Shown piece by piece: positions 36,001 to 45,000 of a stretch of 64,000 nucleotides of DNA. The stretch spans positions 1 to 64,000 of the forward strand of contig RXJD01000036.1 of assembly GCA_003987775.1 (NCBI GenBank). The letters are read 5' to 3'. The notes below the pieces were generated by a model. It did no database searches. It saw nothing but the letters and a program-made list of their open reading frames with translations, and had not been told where the DNA came from. The stretch's first letter is position 1, and every line of letters begins with the position of its first letter. The position numbers were made by a program, and so were the translations under genes. Origin of the DNA: Mycobacterium sp. (GTDB taxonomy: Bacteria > Actinomycetota > Actinomycetes > Mycobacteriales > Mycobacteriaceae).

Positions 36001-39000
36001 CGGAATCGCCCCGGTGGTGTTCACCTATGCGGCCGACACCACCGTCCTGCGGCAAGCCGACGCCGACACTCTGGGTGAAGTCGGCGAAGTGGCGTCGAGG
36101 ACTCCCCAGGTGACCATCGACAACCAGGTCGGCGCGCTCGGCGAGGGCCTGATCGTGTCCTGGGATTACCGCGCGGGCTGTTTCCCGGATGGTGTCATCG
36201 CCGACATGTTCGCAGCCTACGTCGGGCTGCTGGAGCGCCTGGGCGCCCACGATTGGGCCGCCCCGGTGTCGATCGGGCTGCCGCAGCATTCTGCCCTGGC
36301 CCGCCAACGGCGCAACGCCACGACCGTGCCGGCGGCGCGGGGAGTCCTTTACCAGGCGTTCCGGGAGTACGCGCAACGCTGCCCCGCCGCGGTCGCGTTA
36401 CGCTGGGCCGCTGACGAATTCGGCTCAGCCCCGCACGGCGATCCGATCGCTGCCGATCACCCTCACCTGACGTACGCGCTGCTGGACGAGCTGGCATGCA
36501 GAGTCGCCGGTGCGCTGGCCGCTCGGCACGCGCCAGGCTCGATCATCGGAATACAGCTTCCCAAGGGACCCGCGCAGGTCGTCGCCGTGCTCGGAGTCTT
36601 GATGTCCGGCTGCAGCTATCTCCCCATCGGGGTCGACCAGCCCGGCGAGCGTTTCGCCCGCATCCGCGCGCTGTCCGGAATGGCGGGCCTGATTCGGTCA
36701 GCCGGCCAGGAGAGCAGCGCGATCGCCGCCGGGCCGGTGGTGTACGACATCGCGGCCATGTTGCGGACCGCGCCGGCCCCGCCGACTCCGGTGGAACCCG
36801 ACGACATCGCCTACGTGATCTACACCTCCGGCTCGACCGGCGAACCCAAGGGAGTCCTCGTCTCCCACGCGGCGGTGGTGAACACGATCGGCGATGTGAA
36901 CCGCCGGAACGACATCGGCGATGCCGACGTCCTACTGGCATTGTCGGCACTGGATTTCGATCTGAGTGTGTACGACATCTTCGGGCCGCTGAGCCGTGGC
37001 GCCAGCGTGCTGATGATCTCGGAGGCGCACCGTCGCGATGCGTTCCGGTGGAAGGCGTTGATCGCCGCATTCGGTGTGACCGTGTGGAACTCGGTTCCGC
37101 CGTTGATGGACATGTTGCTGATCGCGGTGGGAGACGAGCCTGCTGCGCTGTCAACCGTGCGTTCGGTGTTTCTCTCCGGGGACTGGATTCCGCTGGACAT
37201 GCCGCCGCGCCTGCGCGCCGTCGCCCCGCAGGCGCGACTGGTCGCCATGGGCGGTGCCACCGAGGCGGCGATCTGGTCCAACGAGTACGTCGTCGCCGGC
37301 GTAGATCCCGAGTGGACGTCGGTGCCGTACGGATATCCCTTGTGCAATCAGGTCTTCCGGGTCGTCGACACCAGCGGCCGGGACAGCCCTGACCATGTTG
37401 CCGGTGAACTGTGGATCGGGGGAGCGGGTGTCGCGCTCGGCTACCAGCGCTCGCCGGCGCTGACCGCCGAGCGGTTCGTGGCGGACGAGGCGGGCCGCCG
37501 GTGGTATCGCACGGGCGACCTCGGATGCTATCGCCCCGACGGCACACTGCAGTTTCTCGGCCGATCGGACGGCCAGGTCAAGATCAACGGCCACCGGGTG
37601 GAATGCGGTGAAATCGAACACGTGCTGCGGGGACATCCGGGGGTCGCCGGCGCCGTGGTGATCCCGATTCACCGCAACAGGGCGCTCGGTGCCGTCGTCG
37701 TCGGAGAGTGCGGCACTGCGGAACTGAGCGCCACCGACGTGCGTGAGTACCTCGAGTCCCGGTTACCGCAGTACATGATTCCGGCCTCCTTCCTTTTCGG
37801 CTCTTCGTTGCCGCTCAGCAGCAACGGGAAGGTCGATCGCCGCAAGGCAGCACTGGACGTCGAGGCCTGCGCACAGGCGGGATCGCGCGGGCTCGGTGCG
37901 CTGAGCGCGGTGGAACAGTTGGTCGCCGGCGTGTGGTCGGCCGTACTGGACTCACCGATCACCAGCCGCGAGGACAACTTCTTCCGGCACGGCGGGGACA
38001 GCCTGCGGGCAACGCAGGTCGCCCTGGAGCTGAAGCGCAGGGGTGTGCGCGGCGCAGATGTCGGTGAACTCCTCAAACGCCAAACGCTCGGCGAGTTCAG
38101 CGCAGTATGTGTCGCCGGCCGGCGCCCGGACGAAATGGCCGGACACGCCGCTGAGACGGTCGCGGCGGCGTTTCCATTGACGCGTCTGCAGCAGGCGTAC
38201 GTGCTTGGCAGTGCGGGACTGAATGGATCAGTCCGCGCCCCAACGTACTTCGCTGTCGTTCTGGCGGCCCGCGAGGCGGGAGACGACATCGACCCGGACC
38301 GCTTCGCCGCCGTCGTCGAGCGATGCGTCGACGAGTTCGACCTACTGCGCTGCGCATTGGATACCGCCACCGGACAACGCGTGCACCCCCACGCCGGGCA
38401 GCTTGTTGTCACGATGGTTGCCGGCAGCGATCCCGGCGTGCTGATGCAACGCATGGCCGGCGCGACGTTCGATCCGCACGCGGTGCCGGCCGTCCAGTGT
38501 TTCGCGCTCACCGGATCGTCGCGCCACATCGGGCTGCTGATCAACTACCTGAGCCTCGACGCGCGCAGTCTGACCGCGGTCATCGCGACGGTCGTCGCCG
38601 ACTATCAGCGCGCACCACGGCCCTTTCAGATTGAGCGCAGCGCAGCCGTTTTCGCACGGTTCGCCGGCGAGTCACCGCACCATGATTTCGCGGACTTCTC
38701 GCACGTCGCGCACCAGCACGGCCCACCGCCGATGCTGCCGCTCTGCCCTGGTGGTCCCGACCAGAACGCTCGGGTTCGCTTCGCGCGCTCCACCTTCACC
38801 CTGGACGCGAATGAACTCGGAGGTCTGCGCGAGCGGGCATCGCGCCTGGGCGTCACCCCCACCGCACTCATCTTCGAAGCTTTCGGCGCGGCGCTGTATG
38901 CGATGGGTGCCGGCCCCCGCTTTGCGGTGGTGGTGCCCGCATCACACCGGCCCGACTACGCGCCGGCGGACCGCGAGGTGCTGGGCAACTTCACCCGACT

Positions 39001-42000
39001 GATGCTGTGCGACCTCGACTACAGCGTCGCCGAACCCGGCTCCGAGGAGGCCGTCGCCGCCGCGCAGGAGCAGTTGTGGCGCGCGGTCGGCGACCTCGAT
39101 GATGCGACCGGACACCTTGCCGCGCTGCGGACACCCGGTTCGGCGGGGTATCCGGTCGTCTTCACCAGCACGCTGGGCCTGGTCCCGCAGGGCGCCGCCG
39201 AGTTGTCCAGCCTGTGCACCCTGACTCAAACTCCGGGGGTGTGGCTGGACTGCCAGGTTGAGGACCACGGGGAAGGTGCCCGGATCAGCTGGGACGTGGC
39301 CACCGGTGTCATCTCCGATCAGCCGTTGGCGCAGGCGTTTTCATACTTCGAAGGCGCCGTGCGGGACGGGCACGGTACCGGGCCGCGCCCGGAAACCGGG
39401 GACTCCGACTGGCCCGCCGCGGTGATCGTCGCAGCAAGACAGCTGTACCGCCCCGGGCAGGTGCGCCCGGAGTACGCGGATCTGGTTCGGCGGTGGGAAC
39501 ACGTGCGGAGCGACGGTGCTGCGGCCCACGACGACACGGATCGCGCGGCTCGTAGGTTGGCCGACATCGTCACCGGTGCGGCATCCCCGCAGACGTTGAT
39601 CGGTGACCCACGACTCGCCCCGGAGGCCCTGCTGCTCGCCGACGAGCGGCTGCAACGGGCGCTCGACGACCTCACCGAGCGCATTTTCGCGCATGCGCGC
39701 CAGGTCGGCCGGCGGCTTCGGATCCTGGAGATCGGCTCCCGGACCGGCTTGATCACCCAGCGACTCACCGGTCTGATCGGCGCGGTCGCCGAGGAGTACC
39801 TGTGCTTCGAGCCGAACCCCGTACTGGCCGGCATATCGGCCGGACGAAACATGGAAGCGGTTATCCGGCAACTCACTTCGGATCAGCAGATCGCCGCGGC
39901 CGAGGTGGATGTCGTGCTCTGCTGTGGCTCCCTGCACCAGCTCATGCATGCCGACTCGGTGCTCGACGCGGTCTACGTGACCGCCGACGGCTGGCTCTGG
40001 TTAGCCGAAGTCTGCGAGTTCACCGCGGCGACACTGGTCAGCGCGGCCGTGCTGAACCCCGGCCTTCTCTCGGCGGGGTCGTTGCCCGCGGCGCACGAGT
40101 GGTGGCAGTTTGTGGCGCAACGGCATTGGCAGCCGGTACAGATGACGCAGGACGGGCCCGGCCTGACGATCATCGCCCACCCCCGGCGCCGCGATCGGCG
40201 TTCGCGGCCGGCGCGCTGGTCCGGCTCCGCGCCGCCGGCGGTGGTGAAGCCGCGCGTCCGGGCCGTGGACGAGTCGGCGCTGGCGACGATTGCCGCAATC
40301 TGGCAGCGGCACTTGAACCCGGCCCGGTCTGCCCTACCGGCCGCCGCCGACGACTTCTTCCTGCTCGGCGGCGACAGCCTGGTGGCCACCCGGGTGTTCG
40401 CCGATCTGCAGCGCGCCGGCTTTACCCGGCTGTCCCTCGTCGACCTGTTCAATTATCCGGTGCTGGCCGACCTCGTCGAGCACGCCGGGACGCCCGCCGC
40501 AGCGCAACATGGACGGCAGCTGCCGGCCATCACGGCCGGTGACGAAATGTCGTTTCCGCTCACCGTCGTCCAGCAGGCGTACCTGGCGGGCCGGTTCGGC
40601 GGATTCATGCTCAGTGGCGTTGCGGCACACTGCTATTTCGAATTCGAGGTGCCCGCATTCGACACCGTGAAGTTCGAGAGAGCGGTACGGCAACTCATCG
40701 ACCGCCACCCCGGCCTGCGGACGACGGTGATGCCCGAGTCGGCGCGCTGGAAAGCGGTGGTGCATCCCGCCCCGATCGAACCGGTGGTCCGCGTCTGCGA
40801 CGATGTGCGGACAACAATGCTCGACCAGGTCATCGACCTCACGGCGCGGCCGGGGATCGACTTCGGTGTCCAGCTCTGTGAGGGCGGACCCGCCGTGGTG
40901 GGAATCAGCATGGACAACATCATGCTGGACGGCACCAGCATGATGCTCGCCCTGGCGCAGCTGGAATTCCTCTACCGAGGTGGCGGTATCGATCAAATAC
41001 CCTCGATACCAACAACATTCGCAAGCTATGTGGTCGCTCACCCCGAATTGTGGCCCGACGCCGACGAAAGCCTACTGCCCAAGCTGGCCGCCAGCCGTGA
41101 CTATTGGCGTGAACGCCTGCCGTCGCTGCCGGCGGCCCCGCAGTTGGCTGCCATGCAGGTGCTGCTCGACATCGACAAGCCGGTCTTCGCGCGGGTGAAC
41201 GCCACTGTCGAGTCAACCGACTGGCGACGAATCATGGCGGCGTGCCGCGCCGAACGGGTAACCGCTGCCTCGTTCTTGCTGGCTCACTACGCGCGGGTGC
41301 TCGGCCGGTGGTCGGGCGACCACCACTTCTGCGTCAATGTCACCCTGTTCGACCGGGATCCGGATGTGCCGGGGATCGAACACGTCATCGGCGACTTCAC
41401 CTCGTTGCTGCTCCTGGAATGCCACGCCGATGCGAGCGCGTCGATATGGGACCAGGCACGCCGGTTGCAGCAGCAGCTGGTCACCGACCTGCCCCACCGT
41501 GCCGCCGACGCGGTATGGCTGCAGCGCGAACTGTTACGCCATCACGGCCGGCCGGCCAAAGCCGTGTTCCCGGTGGTGTTCACCAGCGGGCTGGGCCTGA
41601 TCGACACGTCTGGTCAAGCGCCTTTCGAATTGGGCCGGCTGACATTTGGCCTCTCCCAGACTCCGCAGACGGTGCTGGACTTTCAGATGTGGGAGAACGC
41701 CGGGGGACTGTCGCTCTCGTGGGACTTCGTCACCCAGGCGATTCCGCCGGAAGCCGCGCGGCACCACCTCGACACGATGGTCGACGAGATGCTGTCGGCG
41801 ATCAACCCGGCCGCCATGCCGCCGGATGCCGTCGGCGATGAACTCAGCGAGAAGGTCCTGCGGGTATGCGCGGCTGCGCTCGGCATATCGCGTGTTGAGC
41901 CGGGAGACAACTTCTTTCGCCTCGGCGGAGACTCGGTGACCGCGACCAGAGTGGTGGAACAGCTCAGTCGCGACGTGTCGGCCGCCGCGACACTGCGACT

Positions 42001-42094
42001 GTTGTTCGAGTATCCGGTAATCGGCGATTTCGCGGCACAACTCAGGACGGTCGTCGACGGCGCCGAGTCGGACTTCGAAGAGGGCGTGCTGTGA
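33044..42094 (+). CDS. NRPS 1: FAAL-ACP-Cy-A(Cys)-PCP-Cy-MT-PCP-Cy-PCP
   Basis: A 3016-aa assembly-line enzyme. Domains: fatty-acyl-AMP ligase-like (about 20-580; YTSGSTGEPKG, WLPLYHDLGIFWG, INGAEPIRP, YGLAEAGLAVS); carrier (GLTSAM, Ser623); heterocyclisation Cy1 (about 675-1095; D803-x4-D808-x2-S811, GDFT); adenylation (about 1110-1620; pocket residues read as D-L-Y-N-F-S-M-I-W, a Cys code); PCP (Ser1653); Cy2 (about 1710-2120; motif degenerate, N1834-x4-D1839-x2-S1842, GNFT instead of GDFT); methyltransferase-like domain (about 2130-2390; LEIGSRTG); PCP (Ser2445); Cy3 (D2624-x4-D2629-x2-S2632); PCP (Ser2964). One Cys adenylation domain must serve several carriers, as in yersiniabactin HMWP2. 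The start GTG 33044 follows GGAGGAAG; the longer frame from 32891 would cover control element C. Its stop overlaps NRPS 2 (GTGA). Confidence 0.9.
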   Translation: MVFTATGTPKLWSRESEPVQASALTDHRRVPDVIAEWVSERPEAVALRMVDLAGTEAWTYRRLWERVCRIRDGAFGDLPAGSRVVMAQAGDADYVAGFVAALDAGLIPVPLFLPAADAPDRFLRRAQHILRDCAPAAIYTSADLVESLDREALLDGIALRTPDSSVTAARRTAAAGEVAFLQYTSGSTGEPKGIVNTHESMLYQRAIGLALWNHPDDIRTVSWLPLYHDLGIFWGVLLALATGGTATVIPPFDFVRNPRIWLETVQEVRGNWIAGPDFAYRLCIDAFDDVSAQSLDLGSLRLAINGAEPIRPATLRDFTEKFRPAGLRADVIAPQYGLAEAGLAVSGTTRPRPWVQTDFDAEQLNRGRAVEIDGAAPADRRTHTLVSCGDSTLGWDVRIVDPERCVVLPDGHVGEIWVAGTGLPAGYWRRPAQTAETFGAKTSDGAGPYLRTGDAGFRLGGELYICGRYRDLIIVGGGNYFPNDIELTVEEAGCGVESGGACAIQSGSSAGEWWLVVETASPAEDLDDLSRILRRRILAVHQTAPERIIWVRQRVLPRTTSGKIRRRKALELLVAGRLDVLQRVAARPAAAATELALRVADLLGVTVHDLRGDADLVASGLTSAMTAQVVEWSAARSRRLNFADLYAEPTLDNWQRLYDTATPTRAARIRSDGSMTALQRAYWIGRGAEQPLGGVGCQTYFELSGVAMDPARLESALDALARRHPMLRSTFPDASRIRIAAQNIHAPLRVHDLSGATGADRNRHLGEVRNRLRTHRFEIETGDTWRVELTCLDDRYVLHFAVDLIIADLTSIGIFLRDLAALYRGDELPSIATSFEAVSSNSPSSWTKVEPLPEGPQLPRADEREVVFRRKHRVLNHASISALDAACRAHGVTRAAAFLAAYALVLQRWSTTHDFLINVTTFGRPPGLADVIGDFTETHLYRTGEHRVTGFAEQVRHTQQGLRAALASPESTDLLAAQLQAGTGHSGIAPVVFTYAADTTVLRQADADTLGEVGEVASRTPQVTIDNQVGALGEGLIVSWDYRAGCFPDGVIADMFAAYVGLLERLGAHDWAAPVSIGLPQHSALARQRRNATTVPAARGVLYQAFREYAQRCPAAVALRWAADEFGSAPHGDPIAADHPHLTYALLDELACRVAGALAARHAPGSIIGIQLPKGPAQVVAVLGVLMSGCSYLPIGVDQPGERFARIRALSGMAGLIRSAGQESSAIAAGPVVYDIAAMLRTAPAPPTPVEPDDIAYVIYTSGSTGEPKGVLVSHAAVVNTIGDVNRRNDIGDADVLLALSALDFDLSVYDIFGPLSRGASVLMISEAHRRDAFRWKALIAAFGVTVWNSVPPLMDMLLIAVGDEPAALSTVRSVFLSGDWIPLDMPPRLRAVAPQARLVAMGGATEAAIWSNEYVVAGVDPEWTSVPYGYPLCNQVFRVVDTSGRDSPDHVAGELWIGGAGVALGYQRSPALTAERFVADEAGRRWYRTGDLGCYRPDGTLQFLGRSDGQVKINGHRVECGEIEHVLRGHPGVAGAVVIPIHRNRALGAVVVGECGTAELSATDVREYLESRLPQYMIPASFLFGSSLPLSSNGKVDRRKAALDVEACAQAGSRGLGALSAVEQLVAGVWSAVLDSPITSREDNFFRHGGDSLRATQVALELKRRGVRGADVGELLKRQTLGEFSAVCVAGRRPDEMAGHAAETVAAAFPLTRLQQAYVLGSAGLNGSVRAPTYFAVVLAAREAGDDIDPDRFAAVVERCVDEFDLLRCALDTATGQRVHPHAGQLVVTMVAGSDPGVLMQRMAGATFDPHAVPAVQCFALTGSSRHIGLLINYLSLDARSLTAVIATVVADYQRAPRPFQIERSAAVFARFAGESPHHDFADFSHVAHQHGPPPMLPLCPGGPDQNARVRFARSTFTLDANELGGLRERASRLGVTPTALIFEAFGAALYAMGAGPRFAVVVPASHRPDYAPADREVLGNFTRLMLCDLDYSVAEPGSEEAVAAAQEQLWRAVGDLDDATGHLAALRTPGSAGYPVVFTSTLGLVPQGAAELSSLCTLTQTPGVWLDCQVEDHGEGARISWDVATGVISDQPLAQAFSYFEGAVRDGHGTGPRPETGDSDWPAAVIVAARQLYRPGQVRPEYADLVRRWEHVRSDGAAAHDDTDRAARRLADIVTGAASPQTLIGDPRLAPEALLLADERLQRALDDLTERIFAHARQVGRRLRILEIGSRTGLITQRLTGLIGAVAEEYLCFEPNPVLAGISAGRNMEAVIRQLTSDQQIAAAEVDVVLCCGSLHQLMHADSVLDAVYVTADGWLWLAEVCEFTAATLVSAAVLNPGLLSAGSLPAAHEWWQFVAQRHWQPVQMTQDGPGLTIIAHPRRRDRRSRPARWSGSAPPAVVKPRVRAVDESALATIAAIWQRHLNPARSALPAAADDFFLLGGDSLVATRVFADLQRAGFTRLSLVDLFNYPVLADLVEHAGTPAAAQHGRQLPAITAGDEMSFPLTVVQQAYLAGRFGGFMLSGVAAHCYFEFEVPAFDTVKFERAVRQLIDRHPGLRTTVMPESARWKAVVHPAPIEPVVRVCDDVRTTMLDQVIDLTARPGIDFGVQLCEGGPAVVGISMDNIMLDGTSMMLALAQLEFLYRGGGIDQIPSIPTTFASYVVAHPELWPDADESLLPKLAASRDYWRERLPSLPAAPQLAAMQVLLDIDKPVFARVNATVESTDWRRIMAACRAERVTAASFLLAHYARVLGRWSGDHHFCVNVTLFDRDPDVPGIEHVIGDFTSLLLLECHADASASIWDQARRLQQQLVTDLPHRAADAVWLQRELLRHHGRPAKAVFPVVFTSGLGLIDTSGQAPFELGRLTFGLSQTPQTVLDFQMWENAGGLSLSWDFVTQAIPPEAARHHLDTMVDEMLSAINPAAMPPDAVGDELSEKVLRVCAAALGISRVEPGDNFFRLGGDSVTATRVVEQLSRDVSAAATLRLLFEYPVIGDFAAQLRTVVDGAESDFEEGVL

Positions 42095-45000
42095 GCGCCG
42101 CAGGGTTGATCGAGCGGGTGCGCAACCTGGGTGTGCAACTCTGGGTCGACGGCGCGAACCTGCGTTTTAGGGCTCCGCAGGGAGTGCTGGACGCCGAGCT
42201 GAAAGCGCAACTGTCTGCTGCCAAGTCAGACCTCATCGCGGAACTCAATCGCGAGACCGAGGTGCTGCGGGCACCGCAGGACAGGTTTGAGCCCTTCCCC
42301 CTCACCGACCTGCAGGCCGCCTATTCGGTCGGCCGCACCTCGGCCTTCCGGTGGGGTGGGGTGGGCTGTCACGGTTACGCGGAGTTCGCCGTCGATCACA
42401 CGGTGGCCAGACCCGACGCGCGGGCATACCGCAGCGCGTGGCGCAAAGTCGTGGCGGCCCACGACATGTTGCGCTGCGTCGTCCATCCCGACGGTCACCA
42501 GGTGATCAGTCCCGACCTCGCGGATGCTCTGACGGTCGTGGAGAGCGCCGACGACCAGCGAATCCTCGACGAGCGCGCACACATCGCGGCGAAACTGGCC
42601 CACCGGATCTACCCGCTGGGTGAAGGCCCGATGTACGACATCGTGGTGACCATCGGACCCCGCGACACGGTGGTGCACGTCTCGGTTGATCTACTGATCG
42701 CAGATTTCGTCAGCATCTCCGTCCTAATGACCGACTTCGGCCGGTCCCTGCTCGCGCTGGACAATCCCTTGCCCGCAGCCGATTTCAGCTTCCGCGAGTA
42801 TCTATTGAACCTCGTCCGCCATCGTGAGACGGATGCCGGCTCCTCGCGCCGGCAGCGCGATCTCGCCTACTGGCAGGCGCGTCTGGGCCAGCTTCCGGCG
42901 CCGGTTGCGCTGCCGCTGCGACCCGTCGATTCAGCGTCAGAGATCACACCGACTTTCACGCGGCGCTCCATGCGGCTGGCGGCCGACCAGTTCGCCGCAT
43001 TCAGCCACCTCGCGACGCAGCATGGTGCCACCGCCAGCGTCGCGATCACGGCGGCTTTCGGCAGCGTGCTGGGTCGCTACGGTGAGTCTGACCATTTCCT
43101 GCTGACGCTGACCACCATGAACCGGCATCCCTTCACCCCCGACGTCACCCGGCTGGTCGGGGATTTCACCGGGACGAGCCTGTTGGAGATCGACGTCCGT
43201 GACGGGCGCCCGTTCATTGATCTGCTCCGCACAGTGGGCGGACGTCTGTTCGAGGATATGGACCACGCCGCCGTCGGCGGCGTCGAGGTCGCGCGCATGC
43301 TGGCGCAGAGCGGTGAGAATCGCGGCGCGCACTCGCCCGTGGTGCTCACCTCGACACTCGGTGCCGGCATCCGGCCGGACCCGGGCGCCGGCGCGTCGTT
43401 CCTGCGCCCGATACCGGGGCGTGGCCTCAGCCAGACTCCCCAGGTGTTGTTGGACTGCCAGGTCTTCGAGATCGCTGGTGAATGCGAGATCAATTGGGAT
43501 ACCCGGGACGGGGCGATCAGCGACGAGGTCCTGGACCGGGCATTCGCCGACTTCCGCACCGTGCTGCAGACGCTGAGCACTGAACCGCCGGCCTGGCGCC
43601 ATCCCGCACTGGCGGTGCTCGCACCAGAACCCACCCCCGTGCCGGAGACCAGCGAAACCGCGCTTCTGCATTCCGGTTTCGTGCATCATGCCGCACACAC
43701 GCCGGACGCGGTGGCCATCCGGCAGGGTGAGGAGTCCACCACCTACGGTCAATTGATGGCCGCGGCCGATGCGGTGGCCGACGAGTTGTCAGCCGCTGGT
43801 GTCGGCGCTGGTGACTACGTCGCAATTCGCCTGCCGGAGGGCCGAAGTCAAGTCGCCGCGATTCTCGGGACCCTGCTGGCCGGTGCGGCCTACGTGCCGC
43901 TGGACGTCGAGTGGCCGGATCAGCGGGCGGCACAGATCACCCGCCAGTGTTCACCGGCCGTGGTCTGCGAACCCGGCGGGCCCATCGATGACCTACTGGC
44001 CGACCCGGCGGCCTGGTACCCGCGCACCCCGGTCACCCACCGGACGATGCCCGCACCCGAAGACATCGCGTATGTGATCTTCACGTCGGGGTCCACCGGA
44101 ATTCCGAAGGGAGTCATGGTCACTCACCGGGCGGCGATGAACACGGTGGCGGATATCAACGACCGCCTGGGCATCACAGCCCGCGACGCGGTGCTCGCCG
44201 TCTCGCAGCACACCTTCGATCTGTCGGTGTACAACATCTTCGGGCTGCTTGGGGCGGGCGGCATGATCGTGTTCGCCGAAGGCGGCGCGCGCAACGACCC
44301 GCAGGCGTGGGCCGATGCCATCGCAAAACACGATGTCACCGTGTGGAATTCGGTCCCGGCGCAGATGCAGCTGTTGCTGGACTATGCCGAGGGCCGCCCG
44401 CTGCCCACGCTGCGACAGATCATGTTGTCCGGCGACTGGATCCCGGTGTCCCAACCCAGACAGATCTCGTCGTTGGCGCCGCAGGCGTCGATGCTCAGTC
44501 TCGGCGGTGCGACCGAGGCGGCGATCTGGTCGATCTGCCACCCGATCGAGCCGCGCCGCTACCCCCGCAGCGTCCCGTACGGGACGGCGATGCGCAACCA
44601 AGCTGTCCATGTCCTGACACACCGCGGTGAGCCGGCCGCGCCGTGGCAGATCGGCGAGATTCACATCGGCGGAGCGGGTCTCGCGCAAGGCTATGTCGCT
44701 GACCCCGTCCTTACCGCGGCCGCGTTCATCACCCACCCCGTCAGCGGCGAGCGGCTGTACCGGACCGGTGATTTCGGCCGGGTCACCGACGATGGCGTGA
44801 TCGAGTTACTCGGACGGCGAGACAACCAGATCAAGATCCGAGGGCACCGAATCGAATTGGCGGAAGTGGAAGCGGCACTGAGCGCCCTGACGGGGGTGCG
44901 GGCCGCGATGAGTGCCGCCCTCGGCGTGGCCCCCCACGAACTGACCATCGCCGCGGCAGTGGTCGCGGACACCGCCGACGACGAGGAGCAGTCCCAGCGG

